A stretch of DNA of 64,000 nucleotides. Origin: Pectobacterium sp. PL152 (GTDB lineage: Bacteria > Pseudomonadota > Gammaproteobacteria > Enterobacterales > Enterobacteriaceae). Under the pieces are notes generated by a model, which saw only the letters and a program-made list of their open reading frames with translations, was not told the origin of the DNA and made no database searches. Below are positions 29,963-40,832 of this stretch, piece by piece. Numbering within the stretch: the stretch's first letter is position 1; each line of letters starts with the position of its first letter. The DNA is taken from NCBI GenBank assembly GCA_021907015.1, contig CP091064.1, forward strand, positions 3,162,001 to 3,226,000, read 5' to 3'. The position numbers and the translations under genes were made by a program.

Positions 29963-31212
29963 ATGATGACTGAAAATTATCGTTTTGTTGAACAGGTACG
30001 ATCTGCTCCGCCCTCGTGGGCTAATGATGAAATTCTTCGTTGGGATGACTCGTGTTTTCGCCGTGAGAGGGACTTTATCACCCGCCATTACTGGACGACA
30101 CAAGGTAGCATCAACGTATTTCGCATTATTGGTACTGATCATCCTCAGTATGCTGGTATGAGTTGGCTGGAACTGTTGGATCGTGGGAAGCGGATGGACA
30201 TCAACATTCCTCTTCTGGAAAAGAACCCTGGCTATTACACGGAGCCTGGGCATAAACGGTCGAGCATGAACTTTAACAGTTTTGATGGGATCAATTGGTT
30301 TATCGGCTCAGATGGTAATCATCGCAGTTGTCTGGCGCGCTTTTATTTTCACGTCAACGGCCTGGGGATGACGCAACTGCATGATGTGACGATGAATCAC
30401 TATGATATCGACCACCTGTATTATGAAGCGTGCAGGGAGATACAAAAGCTTATCGACGTCATGGCCCAACAGGGGATCTATTTGACGCTTGAGGTGCGGA
30501 ACCAGGTTGTACACCGTGACGATACTCCAGGGTGGAAGCTGGATCATTTTCAGATAGAGGCGCAACTGCACCAAAACGGGGAACATGATTTCCCTGAGCT
30601 AGATGCCGTCAGCTACATGCAAAATGCACAAGATGCCCGAACTTGCCTTTCTGTACTGAAACAACGTTATGAACAGTGCCAGAGCTCGCAACAGATAAAA
30701 GCAGGGAGTACGGGAACTCGCTGGATGCGTTGGTTACGACTGGGGAAATCGCATGAAAAAAATAACTACAATTCAATTCGTTGGACCACAAAGTGGTACT
30801 TCAGCGCAGGCTCTGGCTATTCTGTGGCAGTAAGTTATGGTGAATTTGAGCTCGAGCTGGCTCAACGCGCTGCCGCATTTCAACAGGCATCTTTGTTTTG
30901 GGAGCATAACGCATTAATTCTGATGCTCGGTCCTACCCGTATTGAGGTGCAAGACACCCAATTAACGATTGCCCGATTGTTTCCAGAGGCACTTGAAAAA
31001 TGCAAGGTGGCCTGTTTTTGGATCATGTTTCCGCGAGTAATGACGAGATCGTATCGATGGCACTGAAAAGGTTACATGGCGAAAAGTACTGGCAACTGAT
31101 GCCCGTTCATTTAAGTGAGATGCATCGTATCCCTGAGTTGCAATCATTTTCCTATGTTTCCAGTCGTTGTGCGCTTTCAGATTCTTCAAAGGAAGGTGAT
31201 CGGCATGAATAG
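29963..31212 (+). CDS. ParB-like-fold protein inside the T4SS operon
   Basis: A protein of about 415 residues that is not part of the core set I know. Residues 85-125 contain MNFNSFDGINWFIGSDGNHR followed by SCLARFYFHVNGLG, resembling the ParB/sulfiredoxin-like 'DGNHR' nucleotide-binding motif. The last 160 residues form a separate domain (WYFSAGSGYSVAVSYGEFEL, ... ASLFWEHNALILMLGPTRIEV). The frame breaks near 31000 in the A-run of 'gaaaaatgc'. It starts two bases after the PFL_4706 stop and overlaps the lipoprotein gene, so it is co-translated with the transfer genes. The function is unknown. Confidence 0.6.
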
Positions 31213-31615
31213 TAAAGCTCAATGCGCGATAGCCTCGCTTTTTGTCGCGGTAACACTGTCTGGATGTAGTACCAGCAAAGAGCAGATGCTGCCTCCGGGC
31301 GACAGCACAATGCTAGAGCTGTGGAACGGTGGTGCATCAACGACTCAAGCCAGGCATGAAGGACGCACTACTCTGCGGCGCACCCTGACGGATACTGACC
31401 AGGTGAATGTACTGCGTGAGGCGGAAAACTATAGCCGCACTCAGGAGAATGAGATCCAGCAGACGTTTCCTCGTTTGCCGAACCCTGACCTGGTGATGTA
31501 TGTCTATCCCCATCTCAGTAAAGGTAATACCCCGGTGCCGGGGTATAGCACCGTGTTCCCGTTTTACAGCCAGGTGCAATATGCTTTACCGGGCGAGCGG
31601 ACGGAGGCCTTTTAA
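31205..31615 (+). CDS. ICE lipoprotein, PFL_4707 family (TIGR03751), TraV-like
   Basis: A 136-residue outer-membrane lipoprotein. The lipobox VTLSGC lies near residue 21, followed by a polar mature part (GDSTMLELWNGGASTTQARH, ... LPNPDLVMYVYPHLSKGNTP). It takes the role of TraV/VirB7 in the core complex. The ATG at 31205 follows GGAAGGTGATC. Its stop overlaps the next ATG (TAATG). Confidence 0.88.
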   Translation: MNSKAQCAIASLFVAVTLSGCSTSKEQMLPPGDSTMLELWNGGASTTQARHEGRTTLRRTLTDTDQVNVLREAENYSRTQENEIQQTFPRLPNPDLVMYVYPHLSKGNTPVPGYSTVFPFYSQVQYALPGERTEAF

Positions 31616-34434
31616 TGTTTTCACTGTTTCGGCGTAAAACGACATCTGCAGATGAAAATCTGAAAGGAAATGGGCCATTCGCGATAGCGGGCCATGAACC
31701 GCTTAGCCGCGATGGACGATTAACGGAAAGGGATGAGCAACAGCTTTATGGCGTTGCGCCGTCCATTATTGATTATATGCCCTGGGCGGAATACCTCTCT
31801 GCGGATCAATGCTTGTTGTTGGACGATGGTGTGTCTGTTGGTGCGGTTTATGAAATTACGCCAGTGGGTACGGAAGGGCGGCCGGCAGAGCGTCTGGAAG
31901 AAATCCGCGATGTGGTTGAAGATGCCTTGCAGGATAGTTTGCCCGAGCTGGATAGTCACCAGTGGGTCGTGCAATTTTACTGCCAGGATGATACGGATGT
32001 GACGGCGTATATGGATACGCTACGTGGCTATGTTAAACCCTGGGCGGAGGGGACAGCATTCACACAGGCCTGGCTGTCTGAAACCGATCGCCATATGAAA
32101 AGCATTTCGGCAGAGAAGGGGCTGTTTGACGATAAAATTGTCACGGGTGCACCCTGGCGCGGACAAACCCGACGTACACGTATGGTGATTTATCGTTATG
32201 TTGAAAAGCAATCCCGCGATCCGTTACCGCCGGCGACCATGCTGAATCAGGTCTGCGACCGTTTAACCTCTGCATTATCCGGCGCCGGTATTCGCTGCCA
32301 TCGGCAAAATGGCGAACAGATACATAACTGGCTATTACGCTGGTTTAATCCCAAGCCGGAATGGGTTGCATCCGAGCTGCTGTATCACATGGCGTCACAT
32401 GATGACGGTGCACCTGATTCTCTTCCCATATTGAACGATTTTAGCGAAACATTGTGGTTTACGCGGCCGCGTAGCGATGCCGAACGTGGGGTATGGTGGT
32501 TTGATAATGTGGCGCACAAAGCGGTTCCGGTCGAACGGCTGAGAAAAGCGCCGCAGACGGGGCACCTGACCGGTGAAGTCAGACGTGGAGAGAACATCAA
32601 TACGCTGATGGATCTGATGCCGCAGGGTACGGTGATTGCGATGACGTTGGTCGTTCAACCTCAGGATGTTCTGGAGGAGGAGTTCGCCAGTCTGGGCAAA
32701 AATGCAATGGGCGAAAATGTTGAATCTCAGCGTGTACGCGCAGATGCGGCAACAGCCAAAGAGTATCTGGGCGAGCGGCACAAACTGTATCGCTCATCGT
32801 TGACGTTTCTGATCAAAGCGTCAGATCTGGATACGCTCGACAAACGCTATCTTGATATCAGTGCCAAGCTGCTCAACGCTGGCCTTCAGCCGATCAACCC
32901 TGAACATGATGTTGCGCCACTCAATGGCTACCTGCGTGCATTACCGATGTGTTTCAACCCCGAAACGGATAAAAACCACTGGTATACCCGCCTGACGTTT
33001 GTACAGCATTTTGCCTGCCTGCTGCCGGTTTTGGTCGTGATACGGGAACGGGTAATCCCGGCCTTTCCTTCTTCAATCGAGGGGGCGGCATTGTCATTCG
33101 ATCCAATGAATAAGGCAGACAGGACACAGAATGCCCATTTACTGTTGTTTGGACCGACAGGTTCAGGTAAGTCAGCGACATTGTGTAGTGTTTTAGCACA
33201 GGTGATGGCTATCCACCGTTCACGGCTGTTTTTACTGGAGGCGGGAAACTCGTTTGGGTTGCTTGGTGATTATTATGAGTCATTAGGGCTGACGGTGAAC
33301 AAGATCAGCATCAAGCCTGGGCGTGGTGTCTCACTGGCGCCGTTTGCCGATGCTCACCAGTTGTTACAGGTAGATCCCAGGGAACTCATTACTGATGAAC
33401 TGTCTTTGCCTGAGCTGGATGATGATGCAAAGAGCCGGATGATGACGATGAGGAAAAGCGCGATATTCTGGGAGAAATGGAGATCGCGGCACGCCTGATG
33501 GTCACCGGTGGTGAGGCAGCAGAAGAAGCAAGGATGACTCGTGCCGATCGTGGCATGTTGCGTGAAGCTATTCTGGCGGCGGCGAAACAGTCATATGAAG
33601 CCGGACATCAGATGTTACCCTCGGATTTGATGTCGGCGTTAGAGCATATTGCCCGGGATAATACCAAGGACAGTGAAGGACGAGACCGCAGAACGGCAGC
33701 AAGACGTGCACGTGCTGAGGAGATGGCTGAGGCGTTACGTATGTTCACCGAAGGGTTTGAGGGGGAACTGTTTAACCGCCCGGGAACACCCTGGCCAGAA
33801 GCGGATGTTACGATCATCGATCTCGGTACATTGGCGCGTGAGGGCTATGAAGCACAGATGGCCGTCGCTGTTATCGCACTGGTGAATACCGTCAATAACA
33901 TCGCTGAGCGTGATCAGTACCTGGATCGTGAAATCAATATGGTTATCGATGAAGCCCATATTGCGACGACGAACCCCTGTTATCACCGTATATGACTAAG
34001 GTGGTGAAAATGTGGCGTAAATTGGGGCGTGGCTCTGGCTGGCCACGCAGAACCTAGCGGATTATCCGGATACGTCGGAAAAAATGCTCAATATGGCAGA
34101 ATGGTGGTTGTGTCTGACCATGCCACCGGATGAAGTGGAGCAAATCTCGCGGTTCAAAAAGCTGAATGAAGAGCAAAAGGCGATGTTGCTCTCTGCGACA
34201 AAGTTACCCCGATGCTATACGGAAGGTGTGGTTCTGGCTAAACGGGTAGAAGCTCTATTCAGAGCCGTTCCTCCCAGCCTTTACCTTGCGTTGGGAATGA
34301 CTGAAAAAGAAGAAAAAGCGGAGCGCCGGCAACTGATGAATGAACATGGCTGCAGTGAGCTGGAAGCGGCTTTTCTAGTGGCGAAGAAGCTGGATAAGGC
34401 AAGAGGGATTATGACTGAAGCGGAGGCGGCGTGA
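31615..34434 (+). CDS. conjugative transfer ATPase, PFL_4708 family (TIGR03744), VirB4/TraC-like
   Basis: This cytoplasmic/inner-membrane ATPase, the largest gene of the operon at about 940 residues, energises pilus assembly and transfer. Walker A is LLFGPTGSGKSA near 33155; Walker B is INMVIDEAHI near 33950. The C-terminus continues WLWLATQNLADYPDTSEKML and ends RGIMTEAEAA. Breaks lie near 33465-33495 and between 33975 and 34040. The stop overlaps the next ATG. Confidence 0.92.
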
Positions 34435-34947
34435 AGCGATTGTCGATGTCAAAGCCTGAAGTGGTACCGGATAATGCGCTCCCGTTTTCAGTCCTGTTTG
34501 ATGTGCCTCCGCAAGGTGTTGCCCGTATTGGAGAAGGAGACGCTAGCCAGCTCGCGAAGCTGGGCGATGAGGTGCGAAAACGCCTGACCTGCCCAGCTCA
34601 ACTTTCTGTGTTACCTCATCGTGTAGGAAATCGTTGCTGCGTTTCGGTACATATTAGCGAGCCGACAGGAAAGGCGCTTGATCTCCTGATTACGGTTGCC
34701 GGCAATACCGTATGGCCAGATGACAATGAATATGCCCGTGGCGTCCGTTGGTACATCAATGTCTCCGATGCGACAGACATGATGTGGTTGCTGAAGGCTA
34801 TTGAGCAGGTGACAGGCGAAAAGGATAAATCGAGAACTGGCGCGGGATTCGCAAACGCTTTTCTTTGCGGAGCCTGCGCCAGTTGAACAAAGCCGCAGGC
34901 GCGTTAGTGGGGTGAAGTTATTGATACCACGCTGTTCTTTACGGTGA
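34431..34947 (+). CDS. hypothetical protein downstream of the VirB4-like ATPase
   Basis: A protein of about 172 residues with no recognised family. It starts MKRLSMSKPEVVPDNALPFS, overlapping the ATPase gene stop (ATGA), and has beta-rich stretches (CCVSVHISEPTGKALDLLIT, ... GVRWYINVSDATDMMWLLKA). The frame breaks near 34835; the rest reads ELARDSQTLFFAEPAPVEQS and ends at 34947. Tight coupling suggests a transfer-related role. Confidence 0.6.
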
Positions 34948-34998
34948 CGGTACATGCTATAACCACATGATTACTCAGTCCTATCGGTATTACTCACC

Positions 34999-35901
34999 AT
35001 GAATGTTTATAAACTTTCCGCAAAGACTCAAGCCTATTATCTGATTGAGAAGAACGATTATGAGCAGCGTACGGCTCGTCGTCCGCCATGGTACAAAACA
35101 AACGCCAGCGGTAATCCTCAATACTTTGCTGTTTGCCCAGCCTGCAATAACCCTATTCAGATACTCGGCTTGTATAAAGCGTTAGCGAATACTCCTAATC
35201 CCTATGGTAAGCATTGCGGCAGCCCCGTGTACGGTGTCGGTATTTATGACAAAGAGGCGTATCTGTGGTGTCCTTATTCCAATAATAAACGCGATGATGG
35301 CGACGGCAGACCCAGACGTGCGCCAGGCATACTGACGCAGCAAATCCTGTCTATTCTGGTTAATCATTTTGATAAAGTCGTCTGGTTACTCGGAAAATCG
35401 ACAGGAGTAAAAATAGATGAGGAATTAGCTAAACGAATGTTGCAGCAATATCGACGAGAGGAAGGGTGGCTGTATGCGCGAGCGACATTGATGAACATTC
35501 CTTGGGTATTTGCTTACATGTCGGACTTTCAGGCGATTCTCTTTAAACGGATAGACAAAACTTTGGCTGAGGAACTGGTGAGCCGCTCGGCGGGGCGCTT
35601 AAACTACAGTGAAAATGGTTTGGTGATTAAAGATGCTGTGGTCAAGGGCTATGTTGAGTTAGGTATTTACAATACGTTACACCACTCTCGAGTTGTGAAC
35701 GATGAATTGGTTGAAACAATGGATATGGTGTTTACCCTGAGGCAAGAAAAAGAAGCGCCAACAGAAATCTATCGTCAGACGGTTGGTTTTGACTTTAACT
35801 ATTTCAATAACCTCGTCAACTTCAGTAACTGGAAATCTTCAGCATTCAATGACGCACTGCTGGCGCTGGCCAAAGAGACCCTGGGAGATTTGGTCAATTA
35901 A
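34999..35901 (+). CDS. Cys-rich hypothetical protein, 300 aa
   Basis: An intact, unfamiliar gene. The N-terminal 95 residues contain FAVCPACNNPIQILG, then HCGSPVYG and LWCPYSNN, which look like a zinc-ribbon-like module. The remainder is helical (LTQQILSILVNHFDKVVWLLG, ... EEGWLYARATLMNIPWVFAY). There is no signal peptide or membrane helix. It lies between T4SS genes and the GHKL ATPase gene, separated from both by gaps, and is followed by a possible terminator. It is likely cargo of the element. Confidence 0.6.
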   Translation: MNVYKLSAKTQAYYLIEKNDYEQRTARRPPWYKTNASGNPQYFAVCPACNNPIQILGLYKALANTPNPYGKHCGSPVYGVGIYDKEAYLWCPYSNNKRDDGDGRPRRAPGILTQQILSILVNHFDKVVWLLGKSTGVKIDEELAKRMLQQYRREEGWLYARATLMNIPWVFAYMSDFQAILFKRIDKTLAEELVSRSAGRLNYSENGLVIKDAVVKGYVELGIYNTLHHSRVVNDELVETMDMVFTLRQEKEAPTEIYRQTVGFDFNYFNNLVNFSNWKSSAFNDALLALAKETLGDLVN

Positions 35902-36312
35902 CGCAAGGAAGGGTATGTCCCCTGAAGAGTGATCCACCATTCGCTTTCCAGAGGAGGGACTTCCCTTGTTTTTCTGCTTCTTGCAGGCAAAGCAATATGT
36001 GTTCCAGTGACACAAAAAATACATGATGATTGTCCTGCATCACAAAATGTGTTGTGGGTAACTCGATAGAAGGTAACACGATCCCCTGTGGGTGAGCCTG
36101 AGAGGGATTTTTTTGTCTGACATGTGGGCTTTCCTGTCACGCTTTTACAGTGGAGTACTGTGTCCGTTTTTGCCCAGGATTACAGCGCTAAACTCATTTC
36201 GCGCTGGATATAATTCCTTGCGGTAATTGTGAATACTTCAAACAGAGTTGTTGCTTTTCTCCCGTAGCTGACTGTCGAGAATGGTTGTTCACCTGATAAG
36301 GAGAACACATTC
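35902..36312. other. noncoding stretch with two terminator-like hairpins
   Basis: No gene is supported. At 35907-35975 GTCCC and GGGAC, with flanking GGAAG/CTTCC, can pair across about 35 nt and are followed by CTTGTTTTTC. At 36081-36114 ATCCC/GGGAT is followed by seven T. The 36313 gene then has a plain AAGGAG SD near 36297. Confidence 0.45.
36080..36115 (+). terminator. possible intrinsic terminator
   Basis: ATCCC/GGGAT with an 18-nt loop is followed by a T-run (TTTTTTT). The stem is short, so confidence is moderate. Confidence 0.45.
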
Positions 36313-38675
36313 ATGAGATACCCTTTCGAGCTCGATCCCCAGATTATTCATCACATTATCTACAGCCAGGCGGGTTCAATAGGAAAAGCCCTCATAGAGC
36401 TGCTCATGAACAGCGTTGATGCGCAGGCGTCTTCAGTATTATTGACAGTGTCCCGGGAGGGATTTACCTGTACCGATGATGGTCATGGCTTTGCATCCAG
36501 AGACGATGTGGTGAATTACTTCGGTCGTTTCGGCACACCGCACATCGAGGGGATGCGACCTACGGCCGCTTCCGGTTGGGGCGTGGGCAGATTATGGCGC
36601 ATGCTAGAACACTGTGGCGCTCACAGTCCTGGCAAATGCATGTCGATACTCGCCTCATGGGTTATCACTATGATCTGGACGATCTGGGTGAAAAATTATC
36701 TGGCTGTAAAATCACCGGCGAATGGTATGAACCATTGAGTGAAACCGAATTAATGTCTGCTGTTCAGGAGATCCGCGATCTGGTTCGTTATACCCCGATT
36801 CGTGTAGAGCTCAATGGCCGGTTGATCACCCGTAATCCGGCGACGGAGAAATGGGACGCTGAAGATGAGTTTGCCTGGTATCGAGTACGTGAAGAGGGGG
36901 CTGTATCTATCTATAACCAGGGCGTGCTGGTACGTCATGATCCTGGGCATATGTGGGGTGTTGGCGGTCTGATCGTCAGTAAACGTGCGATTGGACTTAA
37001 TGTCTCCCGAACAGAGATCCTCCGTAAAACCTGCCCGGTATGGCAAGGTATCGCTAAACGCTTTGGTGAGTTGGCCGCCGCGCTGGCGAATCAACTTGGT
37101 CACTACCGTAAGACGGAGTCCCGTAGAGAGAACGCGGCGCGTTCGCTGATTGCAGGAGATAGCTCGCTGGCCACCTTGTATCGGAATGAAGAGGTCATTA
37201 CGTTATTGCCAGGAAAAAGCATGTCACACTGGTCGATTTTCTGTACAAATGCCGGCGGAAGCGACCTGGAGGATATGAAGGGTGTTTCACTATCGCCCGT
37301 GGCGCTGATGTTCCTCGCGGAGAGTTGCTGGCCGGCGCCGATATTGTGGTGGTGATGCACCCAATTACACTGAACCGGTTCGGTTGTTACAGCAACGATG
37401 AATTTATTGAATGCCTTGCCCAGATCCATAATAACTTGCGTGAACGCGATCAGACCGAGAGGGGCGCGTGGTATGTGGAGAGAGCCTTTGAGCCTGCCGT
37501 CATTGATTTCAATACCCTGAGCAATGCTTTTGTCGAACGAACTCAACTGGTCAGGGAAAAGATGCGCTCGACGCGGAAACCCTTCGAGCCTGGAGATCGT
37601 TACGTTGGTGCCTGATTCAATATGCCCGTCGTTGCACCGGAGGAAAAGGTCGCTGGGCAAACTACACCCGTGGTGGCAAAGTTTTTCATATCCTGTTAGG
37701 GGAATCGACGTCAGCTGAAGCCTGGACAGATGGTGAAAGCTACATCGCCTATAACATTAAAGTGGTTCAGCGATTACGTACGGATCCATTACGTGCTGCG
37801 AGTTACCTCTTTAGCCTGACGGAGCATGAGATTGCCCATGAAGGAGACAGCATGGACTGTGGCCATGATGAAGCATTCTATCAACGTTTCCACGATGTCA
37901 GTATCCGTATGGCGGAAGAACGTCAGCGATACATGCACGTTTTTCTGATGAAATACACCACCAGTATGGAGCGTGAGGGTAAGAAAGCGGCAGGGAAAGC
38001 CTGGCAGGAACGTTTTCTGGTCGACCGGGTTGGCAGCGGTCGTGAGAAAAGGGGTTGCCCCGGCTCACCGATGAAACAAAAATAAGTGAAGAGATCAATG
38101 AGGTTGTTCCGGATGAACCTGCGTCGCTGATTCAGTTGATTAACCTGCAACTGCGGCAACAGTGTGGCGCGGGGCCTGAGCCTGACTGGAATGAGGTTAT
38201 GCTGGAGGGGATTGTTTCAGAAATCAAGCTATCCCAGCAGAAAACGTGGAAGGTGGAGGTGAGTGGCTTGATTGGGTGCTTGGGGGCAGAGGGGAAGGAG
38301 CGTATTGATGACCGTGAATACCAGGAGTTTATGGAGCAGGTTAACCTGGATATGCATAAGCAGGACCAGGAGGAGAGAGCCAGAATGCTCTCTGTGCTCG
38401 GGATCAATTCAGTCCTTCTGACAGAGGATATTTTTTATTTTCTGTATTTCGAAACATCAGATGACGATGATTTGCGGGCAGCATGGCAGGAAAAACGTTG
38501 GGAGCAGGAGCAAGATCCTGATGATGAACCAGAAGCGCTTATACCAGAGCAGTGGAAACCTTATATGCATCCCGAAGAAACACGCTGGATGATTGAAAGA
38601 AACGCTGCTGCGGCAGGGTTCTGTGGCTGGCAGGCGGAGTTTAACTATTTATGTTGGCGATCTGAGCAAGAATAA
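36313..38675 (+). CDS. GHKL ATPase with an HExxH motif
   Basis: Read across four breaks (near 36560, 37300, 37615 and 38055), this is one protein of about 785 residues. The N-terminal ATPase domain has the GHKL boxes: N-box ALIELLMNSVDA, G1 DDGHGF, and G2 GRFRLGRGQI, as in Hsp90, MutL and MORC proteins. Near residue 504 (37825) comes HEIAHEGDSMDCGHDEAFY, with His-Glu-x-x-His and a third His, the layout of a zinc metallopeptidase site. The C-terminal 200 residues are acidic and helical. The combination suggests an ATP-gated or chaperone-linked protease; I do not know a named family. Each break joins two good coding stretches. Confidence 0.65.
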
Positions 38676-38714
38676 TAACTGTTATTTTAGGACACTGTTT
38701 ATGTAGGGATATAA

Positions 38715-38752
38715 TATGAAAAAGCCGCACCACGGGATGGGAGCGGCTTGCT
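38715..38752 (-). terminator. intrinsic terminator of the minus-strand HTH gene
   Basis: Read on the minus strand, AAGCCGC/GCGGCTT is followed by TTTCAT. It lies just past the stop of the 38768-39015 gene. Confidence 0.7.
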
Positions 38753-38767
38753 TCAGATTAAATCAGA

Positions 38768-39015
38768 TCAACTTGCATTACGCACAATTTGGCTCACGCG
38801 GCCAGGCGACAGTTCGTAAATCTCAGCAACTTTACGTTGGGGATTTTCTCAACTTGCACCGCATTCTTGATTTCCAGGTCACGAATTCGGCGTTCTTGTT
38901 TGGACGTGATCTGATCAAACTTGGCGTTGACCACTTCCATTCGTTGCTGCATGCCCTTGACCTTTCGCTCCAATTGCTTTGTGCGAAACTCAAGTTCTAC
39001 TTCTTTCTTAGACAT
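38768..39015 (-). CDS. small coiled-coil HTH regulator
   Basis: A protein of about 82 residues on the minus strand. The N-terminal half is a charged coiled coil (KEVELEFRTKQLERKVKGMQ). After a one-base break in a C-run near 38845, the C-terminal half reads QRKVAEIYELSPGRVSQIVR, a clear helix-turn-helix, and stops at 38768. It has its own terminator and faces away from the PFL_4709 gene across an AT-rich intergenic region, so it is a good candidate for a local regulator of the transfer genes. Confidence 0.72.
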
Positions 39016-39410
39016 GTGCTATTATCCTTCTTAAGGCTAATGGGATGTTTTCCTTCTGGTTGGTTTCTTTGCGAGATAAAACCAGAAGGCATAATTAACA
39101 TAGCCTTTTTTTTTTTCGCTCCAGCAAGTATAAATAGACCGAGGTTTGCTTGTATTTAGCTTTAAATAAAAAATCTTTATTTATCATGCAGTTGCAATGT
39201 GTTTTTTTCTTGTTTTTTTGCTTTTATTAAACTTTGCTTTTTAACTAATTGATTTTCAATGATTTATTTTTTTAAAGTTTAATTTTTTATTTTTATGTGA
39301 AAGTTCTACCTGCTTAAAAGTCGAATTTATCGATATCAACAATTGTTAGCTCTGCAAAATTTCACGATTCCATATAGAGTTGTTTACTGACGTATCGCAT
39401 TGATGATCGC
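39016..39410. promoter_or_regulatory. AT-rich divergent intergenic region
   Basis: A noncoding region between the minus-strand HTH gene and the PFL_4709 gene. A perfect 10-bp inverted repeat CCTTCTGGTT (39052-39061) / AACCAGAAGG (39080-39089) lies 37 bp upstream of the HTH gene start and may be an operator or leader hairpin. The section from about 39100 to 39360 is extremely AT-rich with many T/A tracts, as in bent or H-NS-bound promoters. Confidence 0.55.
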
Positions 39411-39435
39411 ACCTTAGACGGGTATCTGTCTAAGG
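39411..39435 (+). promoter_or_regulatory. SD-sequestering hairpin before the PFL_4709 gene
   Basis: CCTTAGAC and GTCTAAGG form a perfect 8-bp stem with an 8-nt loop. The right arm contains most of the SD (AAGGAG) of the ATG at 39446, so translation should be low when it is folded. Confidence 0.65.
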
Positions 39436-39445
39436 AGTGTTCACT

Positions 39446-39850
39446 ATGATAAGAGTTATCAGCGTGCTGCCGGTCATGTGTTTTGCTTTGAACGCATTTG
39501 CCGGCACGGTGATTTATACCGACAGCGCGCACCCTGTTTCCTCAGTATCTTCAGATATCCCCGTTGTTTATCTCGATGCGGTTGCTAAAGCGGAACAGAA
39601 CCTGTTCGGCCAGTTGCCTACTGACGTTGTGCAGGCTGAAAAACAAGCTCGGGAGATAGTGGGATCGCCTGACTTTATTCAACAGCAGCAACAGATTCAG
39701 GATGCTTACCAGGGCGTTGTCCGGGCATGGTCATTGGGTGTAAAGAAATACCCGGCCATAGTGTTTGACGATCGCTGGGTAGTGTACGGTACCACCGACG
39801 TCGACCTGGCTCGTCAACACCTGACGAACGTGCAGGAGGCGAAGCCGTGA
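39446..39850 (+). CDS. ICE protein, PFL_4709 family (TIGR03757)
   Basis: A secreted protein of about 134 residues, TrbC-like in position. The signal peptide is VISVLPVMCFALNAFAG; the mature part reads YTDSAHPVSSVSSDIPVVYL, ... VRAWSLGVKKYPAIVFDDRW. It starts the second half of the T4SS operon after the cargo. I prefer the ATG at 39446 (AAGGAG eight bases upstream) to the in-frame GTG at 39437. It overlaps the next gene by ATG/TGA. Confidence 0.87.
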   Translation: MIRVISVLPVMCFALNAFAGTVIYTDSAHPVSSVSSDIPVVYLDAVAKAEQNLFGQLPTDVVQAEKQAREIVGSPDFIQQQQQIQDAYQGVVRAWSLGVKKYPAIVFDDRWVVYGTTDVDLARQHLTNVQEAKP

Positions 39851-40817
39851 AATTTGCTACTCCTCGTAGTCGGCGATTGCTTCTGGCTGTCTTACTCACT
39901 GGCAGCGGCTTGTGTACGGCCAGTGTCAATACCGCCAGTTTGATGGCCAGTGCAACATCTGTGTCCTGTATTAGCTGGCGTGTAAAAGGGATCTGTTACT
40001 GGCTCCTTTGTACCCCATTTGGTTGCTCTATTAAAACATCGGTAAAAGTGGAGCACTTTATCCCTGAAGCGGTGGTTTCTGCCTACGCCAATGAGGGTGA
40101 AAATCCCTGGGTGGAAATGGCGACAGTGAGTCAGGCCGCAGGGAGTGGTGAAAGTGCGCTTGTTGGCTCACTATCCGGTGTTGCGACTGGCGGCGGAAAT
40201 CAGGAGCTGAAAGCGCCAGGGTTACGCAAGAAAAATATCCATTTCTATTATGCGGATGCGTATGGTACCATCCTGCGACCTCAGCGATCGGCGGTATGGT
40301 GCCGGGCTATTCATGCCAGACAGCCGCTACGCCGTTTGTGCCTTACTTTATGAGCTCACTCGATGCGCTGGTTTGGCGCAGCGGTATTCCTGAATCGCTT
40401 TATCCTGAAGCATTGATCCCCGGGCAGCGCGAATTGGGTAGCCAGGCATCAGCAAATATGTGGGGGAATGTTTACCCACGTAGCGGCTTTGTGACGCAGC
40501 ACGATGGGTATAAATCGGCTGCTTTAGTCGCACAACGCGTTGCTGATGTCATTACGCGCAGTGGGCAGCTTCATGTCTATCAACCCCTGGTTGGACAACG
40601 CTCACCAGGCTACTGGCCTCCTGACCCGGTTCGTGAAAATACTGGGACGCAAAATCATAAATGGCAGCGTTTATCCCCTCAGTTATCCAATTCATGTGCG
40701 GTTTTTCCTGACAACGGCGCCGTTGCACAGAATGGCCAGTATGCCTGGGCATTGTGGCAACCCTATAGCTGTTGCAAACGGCGTGGCCAGACTTTCCTTT
40801 ACAGCACTGATTTCTAA
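39847..40817 (+). CDS. ICE protein, PFL_4710 family (TIGR03756), TraU-like
   Basis: A periplasmic mating-pair stabilisation protein of about 323 residues. A signal peptide (LLLAVLLTGSGLCTASV) is followed by SVSCISWRVKGICYWLLCTP, rich in conserved Cys, and the end SSLDALVWRSGIPESLYPEA ... LWQPYSCCKRRGQTFLYSTD. The frame breaks near 40270-40300. It sits between the PFL_4709 and PFL_4711 genes as in related ICEs. Confidence 0.88.
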
Positions 40818-40832
40818 ACAGGCAGGATACCA

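Noticed and set aside
38716..39159. Plus-strand open frame of 147 codons starting MKKPHHGMGAACF
   Set aside because: It is the antisense shadow of the minus-strand coiled-coil HTH gene, whose repaired frame, terminator and HTH motif are far more convincing.
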